Below are positions 57,867 through 64,000 of a stretch of DNA of 64,000 nt, piece by piece; position 1 is the stretch's first letter; each line of letters starts with the position of its first letter. The DNA is from Phyllostachys edulis (lineage: Eukaryota; Streptophyta; Magnoliopsida; Poales; Poaceae), in contig CM070551.1 of the NCBI GenBank assembly GCA_036346405.1, positions 56,066,488 through 56,130,487 on the forward strand. The letters are read 5' to 3'. The translations under genes and the position numbers were made by a program. The notes under the pieces are model-generated. The model saw nothing but the letters and a program-made list of their open reading frames with translations. It did no database searches and was not told where the DNA came from.

Positions 57867-60170
57867 AATGTGACCCGCACCAATGGCGCGGATATGTTCA
57901 GTGTTAGGGAAGGGAAAAATAGTTAGTTTGTTGTTTTTTTTTTCAGCGAATGATGATTTATGTGAAATAACAATGGTTATCGTGTTTAAGGAGATGATTT
58001 AATACGTTATAGGTCTCAAACTGTAAGTTTAAAATTGTAAGCATTAGGAAGATAATTTCCCAGAAGTTGTACCTGTTTTTTGTTTTCTGTTATCTGTTCA
58101 ATGTCTTTCGGCACAGGGTTTCCCATGCAAAGGTAGACAACTCCTTCTGTTATTTGCTGGGATGACATGTGTGTTGAATGCACATAAAAAGGCAAGGTAA
58201 GTCAATGTCAAGCCAATCATTACACACAAATTGATGGAACAAAACAATGGATATCAAAAAGGAAAACTTGTGCATATGGTTAGGTTGAATGTTGAACTTG
58301 AGGCCTACACGTCTCAAAAGCATCTGATGCAATATAACATTGTAAGAATGGCATTAGTTGAGCCCAACGTCATATGTCCTTGACTTTTTGTTATGAAATC
58401 AGAAAGAACTATGCTTCATCCAGACCTTAACAGACAATATTTTTTGGTCTTTTTCAACTCTCCTCCACCCATGGGAACCTTTTATATTTTTCACTAACTA
58501 AACGTGGGTGTCATGAGACGCATGGAAGTATGCAACCTCTATGAGAGTATTTGGTACCCAGAAACAATAGGTGTCAGATCAACTATCAACAAAGGCCAAT
58601 GATTTATGAGCTGAGCATAAGCTGTCATTTGGTGCAGAAAAGATTTAAACTCACTCCGGTGATTATTGATCCAACAACTCTAGTAAAGTCGGTATATTTA
58701 TTATCCTCTGTCTTGTTTCAGGCAATTCCTTTCCATAAGAAAGAAAAGTTTCAAGTATATAGTTTTGCACTATACACGAGGACGAACCACTCATAATCTA
58801 AAACAAAAAATCATTCAATGAACATACTCATTCAAGCCTCTCCATCATTTAGAATTTGGCATCCACACATGACTAAGGAAGGCGAAACAATTGGTTGTTC
58901 CTCCACACATGAGTTTTACAAAGAACAATAGATAACCTAGCAGTATATAAGTATATAAATATAAAGAAGCATTATTTAAAAATTAATAGCAGACAGGCAT
59001 AATGAATAGCAAATGGAAGCGAAATGAACATTAGAGAAACTGAGGAGCAACATGTACAAATTAGCAGTACATAGGCATAATGAATAGGAAACACAAATGG
59101 AATTAATGTTAAAGAAGCAAAAAAAAAACGTGGGCACCTAAGCCGATAGATAAATCAACATGGTAATCATGTATTCTTGTGCAAAGGAAGATCCCAATAT
59201 ATATAAAAAATGTCCATCCTACAATAAGGAAAGCAGAGTTAGTTAACATATATTTTACGTTGCAAGGAGGAGGACTATAGAAGTTTACATTTAATTTTTA
59301 GGCTATCTTAACACCACAAAGCGTCATCTTCGTTCACAATCAATGACTACAACTTGCATCATACATAAAACACAAAAAAAAATAATAAAAGAGGCACAAA
59401 AAAAAAACATATCGAGACGGCGTGGCACACGCTGCCAGCAGTTCTCTTCATCAAATCACATTAGCATAAAAGGTTTCATAAAAATAATAACCAAAAAGTC
59501 TGGACTGGTTAGCTTTACATTGTATATGAGAAAAAACTATTTGTATTCTTCTATAGGAAGCTTATCTAGTTCTATAAAAGGAAAAGCTGTGTAAATACTA
59601 TGAACATACCACACGTATAAATAAGAAGTACATAGGTATATTGAACATTAGGTAAATCTACAAATGAACTTACAGGATTATGCACATATAGGTAAAAACA
59701 TAATCCTTCAAAAACTAAGTGTGTAACATAATATTGAAAATATACCGATAAAAAAAGTATCTGAAAGACAATTGAAGGATCTATCTTGGCATCCTTGAAA
59801 CGGCATGCAAAGTCAGTGAGAAAATAACCTCTGTAGGTGAGACAATGGAGGACCTGAGGTAAAGGTGAGAGCACATAACCTTTCTAGTTTTATGAGAGCA
59901 ATGTATTGGAAATTTGACAGATATAAAGGTAAGGTAAGTGCGAATTGACAACCTTAATATTAATATGCAATCTAGGAGTATACCGAGACAACGAATATTG
60001 TCAAAAATCTAAGACCTTCTACAACCAATGCCATAAATTCCCAGGATTTTATAGGCTCCATATTTGTTAGGAAGTAGGTCCGGAACAGGAACATAAAAAT
60101 ATGTCATAGGATCTCTAAACTAAAATGTTAATCGCATTTCACTTACTACCTTAATAGTTCCACCTTTGGT
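57867..60170. other. No recognisable gene
   Basis: AT-rich DNA with only short frames; no domain, RNA gene or element terminus seen beyond the left edge of the Helitron-like insertion. Confidence 0.4.
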
Positions 60171-60172
60171 TC

Positions 60173-60760
60173 TTACGAGAGAGCGACTTGTTCTTGAATT
60201 AAAAAAGACATTGGTGAAAAATGGAAAGCTTTGTATTGTAAGTTTGGGTTTTTTGGTGAACTCCGTCGATTCTGAGATGTAAAGAACACATATTCATATA
60301 TACACATGCATACATAGATATGAACGTCTTCATCGAAAGTGGCTAAAGAAAAGGTTGTATATGAATACATATATGAATGACAAAAGGTGTGAAAGGTTGT
60401 AATGACAAAAGGTCAGGAAAGGTCAGACATGCATACATGTTCCACCGCTTGTTTCTTCCGAGAGAGCGACTTGTTCTTGATTAAAAAAGGCATTGATGAA
60501 AACTGGAAAGTCTGTCTTTGTAAGTATGTTTTTTTTTTGCCGGTGAACCTATCAGTTCTGAGATGTAAGGGAACACACATTCATATATATACATGCATAC
60601 ATTGACATGAATGTCTTCATAGAGTGGCTAAAGAAAAGGCTGTAAAAGGTTGTACATGAATACATATATGAATGACAAAAGTCTGTGAAAGGATGTACAT
60701 GCATACATAGACATGAATGGCTTCCTAGAGTGACTCAAGAAAAGGTTGTACATTCATATA
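60173..60760. repeat. About 280-bp imperfect tandem repeat, two and a part copies
   Basis: Units start at GAGAGAGCGACTTGTTCTTG (near 60177 and 60460) and include CTGAGATGTAA, ACATGCATACAT and GAATACATATATGAATGACA. A third partial copy covers about 60690-60760. Confidence 0.75.
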
Positions 60761-61395
60761 AATAGAACAAAAGAACAGATAAGCAAGTTAAAAATGATTA
60801 GAGCATCTATTATGTCTGATATGATTTACGTTACCAATTATTAAAAAAAGGCATTTTGATTCTATTAGCTGGGGATTCATAATCTATAGACATCAACATG
60901 TGAACATAAACATGGAAACCGACTCATGAATTAAAAACATAGCATAAATAAATAATAAATCATGTCATGCTTGGAGCATAAATCTACTGATTAGCCTGAG
61001 AAAAGCATATGCATACATGTAGAGCTCTATGATTTTTACTTTTTTCTTGTGACCTCTTCTTCTGCAAGATTTCTTTGATTGATTTAGTTGTTGTGTTGAA
61101 CAGACTACCATTTCCCACATAAACCTGTCCTGGATGCCATAGAGATATGTCAAGCTAATCTACAACAAATAGGCATAGTAGAGTTACCATCAATTGGAAA
61201 TTGGAACATAGTGCATAAAACAACAATATTAACCTAATTGTTTCATCACAGCTACCTGATGTCCACAGCGGCATTACGTTGAACACCTTGAATGCAAGAA
61301 TGCAAAGAATTTTCTCACTGGCAGCGGCTGCTGGACATGGCCGTCACCACGATAGGAGGAAGGTGACAACCTCGGCGCATGGTCGCCCCATCTAG

Positions 61396-62252
61396 ACTTA
61401 GTTCATCACAGAATAGGCCAGCATCCTTGTTCGCGGTGCATTACCAGTAAGTTCTACTGACCCAGAGAGAGCCAGCTTTCGTTGGACTTAAAAATGTAGT
61501 GGACCATTTCCATGGTGAGAAGTGGACACCCCTCATAGTGGCCTGGGTAGTCCAAAACAGTCATACCATACTCAAATAAAATGTGGTATGTATGGCTTTC
61601 ATCGTTTTGAGTCCCAAAATTTGAGATCATGAATGAGTGATCATGAAAAGTTTCCAGAAGATGTGCTGCAACTCCTCTGATGTGTGCTTCAAAGTGGCCA
61701 TCTTCCAGCACTGTCATGGAGAAGCAACGATCAAAAACTGAAACAAATATAAGCTATCTGTGTCAATCATAAGCCAATCATCAGCTCTGTACTGAATTTA
61801 GCTATTCAACTAATGAGCAGAAAATAAAGCATTTTTTTTAAAGTGATAGAAACTGAAACAATTTACCTCATTTAAATTGTAATAAGCAAATACATATGTA
61901 TGCTAAAAGGACCATGCACCACTGTATAACTCTATTGACCCTGAAATTCTCTGAATTATCTTTTAAATCCATCCTGTGCTATGCTCTGCACAGCTCAATT
62001 CAACATTTCAACTATACCTAAACTTAGCAGTCAATATCATATCAATCAAACTGAAGCCTCTTTCTTTTACTAAGCTAGTAGGGCAAAACAAATTTGTCTA
62101 TTGCAAGCAACTAAAGGCATGGCAATGCAAAGGAAAGAACTCCATTACCGTATATGTTGTCTGTGATGAACTCCATTACCGTATATGTTGTCTGTGATGA
62201 GGAGCAGTCCGTCGTGTGACTTCTTGAAGAAGAACTTCCGGAACAGTGCCAT
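61396..62252 (-). pseudogene. Class II formin N-terminal fragment (PTEN-like domain)
   Basis: Exon 1 (62252-62180) encodes MALFRKFFFKKSHDGLLLIT then DNIY. Exon 2 (from 61737) encodes VFDRCFSM, FEAHIRGVAAHLLETFHDHS, YHILFEYGMTVLDYPGHYEG, CPLLTMEMVHYIFKSNESWL. This is the start of the PTEN-like domain of plant class II formins, which nucleate actin and bind membranes. A TAG at 61454-61456 replaces Arg before NLLVMH, and another stop follows WPIL. The catalytic-loop region is degraded, and the remaining PTEN-like part and the FH1/FH2 domains are absent. Splice sites are intact, with the donor region duplicated in tandem. Confidence 0.88.
62137..62198. repeat. Perfect 31-bp tandem duplication over a splice donor
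   Basis: GAACTCCATTACCGTATATG followed by TTGTCTGTGAT occurs twice (62137-62167, 62168-62198). It duplicates the end of formin exon 1 and its GT donor. Confidence 0.95.
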
Positions 62253-62399
62253 GGCTCGGCGCCTCGGCCAAATCAACAACTCCAATCTCTGGACCAATTT
62301 TGCTCAACGAGAACTCCAATAACTGCTGGACTCCAACAATGGATCTTGGGTCGCCAACTTGCAGTACGACTGAATCTTGAAGGAGACGGCGTAGGACGA

Positions 62400-63120
62400 T
62401 GGCATCCAGGGGCGGTGGACACGCCTGGGAGAGCGGAGGCGAGGCAGCGCGAGGCAACCAGAGGCGCGTGGGAGAGAGGAGGTGGAGCAATTCGGGGACG
62501 GCGCAGGACGACGGCATCAGGGGGCGGTGCAGGACAGCGCCGTGAAGGTGAGCTGGCGCGAGGAGGGGCGACCGTAGGCCCTTGTGAGAGAGGAGGCGAA
62601 GAGGACTGCGGCGGCGGTGGCGAGGAGGAGGAGGCGTTGGAGAGGGGGATCTGGGGAGAGTAGATGCAAGCGGGGGATCTGGGGAGGAGAGGGTGCGCGT
62701 GAGGGCAGCGCAGGACGACGGCATCCGGGGGCGGTGCAGGACGACGCCGTGAAGGCGAGGTGGCGCGAGGAGGGGCGACCGTAGGCGCTTGTGAGAGGGG
62801 AGGTGGAGAGCACTGCGGTGGTGGCGACGGCATGAGAGAGGAGGCGGAGAGGACCGCGACGGCAGCGGCGGCGAGGAGGAGGCGTTGGAGAGGGGGATCT
62901 AGGGAGAGCGGACGCAAGTGGGGGATTTGGGGAGGAGAGGGCGTGCGTGAGGGCAGGCGAGGCAGAGCTCAGGCTGGTGGAGGCATGGGGTGACGTGGCC
63001 TGCGCTTGACCGCACCCGCGCACGAAGCGCACGGTGTCGGATCGGAGGGCACGGAGGCGGGCGCATGCGCGATCGGAGGGCCGAAGAATTTTGGGCAACG
63101 TGGCCGCACGGTCGGAAGCC
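62400..63120. repeat. GC-rich direct repeats, about 206-250 bp unit
   Basis: GCGCAGGACGACGGCATC recurs at 62502 and 62708. Each is followed by GCGCGAGGAGGGGCGACCGT, GGAGGCGTTGGAGAGGGGGA and GAGGGCAG in the same order, and two full units end near 62956. The long proline- and serine-rich frames on the minus strand come from this repeat. It probably corresponds to amplified 5' flank of the captured formin gene. Confidence 0.7.
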
Positions 63121-63299
63121 AATCTCTCCGGCTGTTAAATATGTGAATTTCCACCCCTATTAAGCACAATTTTTTTTGTTAAGTTTTGGCCAACATTCCT
63201 CAAACAAGTACAACACATCATGCTACTCAGTGTTTGAACCAGATACCAGGGGGACCATGAAAGAATGACGACATGATAGATTATTGATAGCAATAGTGA

Positions 63300-64000
63300 G
63301 GGGAAGGGGCGATAGGGTCGGCAACTCGGCATCGGTTACCTTTGGGCGTCGAGGAGAAGGACGAGCAGGGAGCACCGAAGCAACACGGTGGCGTTGAAGT
63401 GGAGGCACGTTGGGCTTGGTGGAGGAGGAGGTGACGCGTGCTCGGGCTCGGGGAGGAGGCGGGCTCAGGGAGGAGGCGCACCGAGCTCGGCGGAGGAGGG
63501 GTGCCGGGTTTGGGGAAGCGGCGGGCTCGGGGGAGGAGGCGCATTAGGCTCGAGGAGGAGGCGGCGTCGTGGACGACGGGCTCGGGGGAGGAGGGATGTT
63601 AGAGAAACTTAATCGTTTGAGTGAGGAATGCGGGCAGACCCTAGAGTCCGAATATAAATAGGGTTGGACATGACAGACACTTCTAAAGTAGAACCGTTTG
63701 TGATAAATACACATCACAGACGTTTTGTAGATAAAACCGCCTGTGATAGCTGATGTATCACATACGGTTTGTAGAAACCGTTTGTGATAGCTGATGTATC
63801 ACATTCATTTCAGAAACATGCACATCCATTTCACAAATCAATTAACTTAAATGAACTAAAATTAACCATTCATGAACAAATACACACATGTACCATTAAG
63901 TCTAATCTTATCCCAATCAAGTTCAATCTATATTGTGGAACTCCCCATATGACACATTCACATATACATAAATGCAAATTCAGAACATATGACACATAAA
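63300..64000 (-). mobile_element. CACTA upstream GC block, subterminal repeats, start of a cargo region
   Basis: 63300-63640 is GC-rich with GGCTCGGGGAGGAGGCG repeats, like 12480-12700. 63640-63790 shares AGAGTCCGAATATAAATAGG and CAGACG repeats with 12720-12830. 63790-63950 matches 53470-53640 (an internal-end segment). The last 60 bp (GACACATTCACATATACATA, AATGCAAATTCAGAACATAT) resembles the DNA just before the F-box genes at 12860 and 49670, so a third F-box copy may start right after the window. Confidence 0.65.

Larger units (their letters stand above)
57863..63140 (-). mobile_element. Helitron-like element, minus orientation, carrying a formin fragment
   Basis: On the minus strand the left edge reads CCGCGCCATTGGTGCGG, GTCACATT, CTAG (57863-57866), T: a hairpin with CTAG eight bases later, like the plus-strand terminus at 26678. 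The segment interrupts the CACTA upstream region: 57420-57830 and 63300-63790 together match the undisturbed order at 48220-49370. The 5' end was not located; 63140 is an estimate. The captured formin gene has the same orientation as the element, as is usual for Helitron captures. Confidence 0.5.

Overview
The window is nuclear DNA of a grass (Poaceae). The clues are a GC-rich, low-intron 4CL-like gene, a wall-associated kinase cluster, Mutator-like elements carrying gene fragments, CACTA elements, Helitron-type ends and a Micron-like element inside (TA)n. The species cannot be told from the sequence alone. Most of the 64 kb is nested transposons. I see one clearly intact host gene, several broken or captured gene pieces, and no rRNA, tRNA or CRISPR.

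Layout. 1-2946: remnants of Ty1/copia elements. 3097-14699: CACTA (En/Spm) pieces: a left terminus, a (TA)n tract, a 560-bp palindrome, a complete nested 6.8-kb CACTA of a different family (4698-11500, ATT target duplications) holding a copia-type LTR, then a CACTA right end carrying a broken F-box gene. 14703-21113: the 4CL-like gene. Its likely TATA box (15239) is separated from its coding region (19271-21113, three exons) by a 3.66-kb Pack-MULE (15333-18990) with 9-bp target duplications and fragments of an ARF-GAP gene and a CRCK-type kinase gene. 22700-26678: RPAP2/RTR1 exon 1 and NDUFA2 exons 1-2, ending at a Helitron-like 3' terminus.

26752-44069: a direct duplication, about 6.3 kb per unit, of a wall-associated kinase (WAK) pseudogene. 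Each copy holds a second Pack-MULE with a DUF1005 gene fragment. The second unit is split by about 4.2 kb that includes a PIF-like element (34630-37469). Both WAK copies share the same stop and frameshifts, so the gene died before it was duplicated. A third WAK fragment lies on the minus strand at 51596-52045 and keeps the C-terminal part the others lack.

44071-51058 and 52992-64000: further CACTA copies. They encode, on the minus strand, a plant En/Spm-type transposase (Transposase_24) and a Ulp1/C48-like protease module, and at least two copies also carry an F-box/zinc-finger gene next to the terminal repeats. The last copy is split by a Helitron-like insertion carrying the first two exons of a class II formin.

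Main theme: at least six host genes (CRCK kinase, ARF-GAP, DUF1005, RPAP2, formin, F-box) have been fragmented and carried by three transposon classes, and NDUFA2 may be a seventh. Two large transposon-derived palindromes could make hairpin RNA against the local CACTA family. The most unusual pattern is a CACTA lineage that pairs a SUMO-protease-like module with a recurring F-box cargo.
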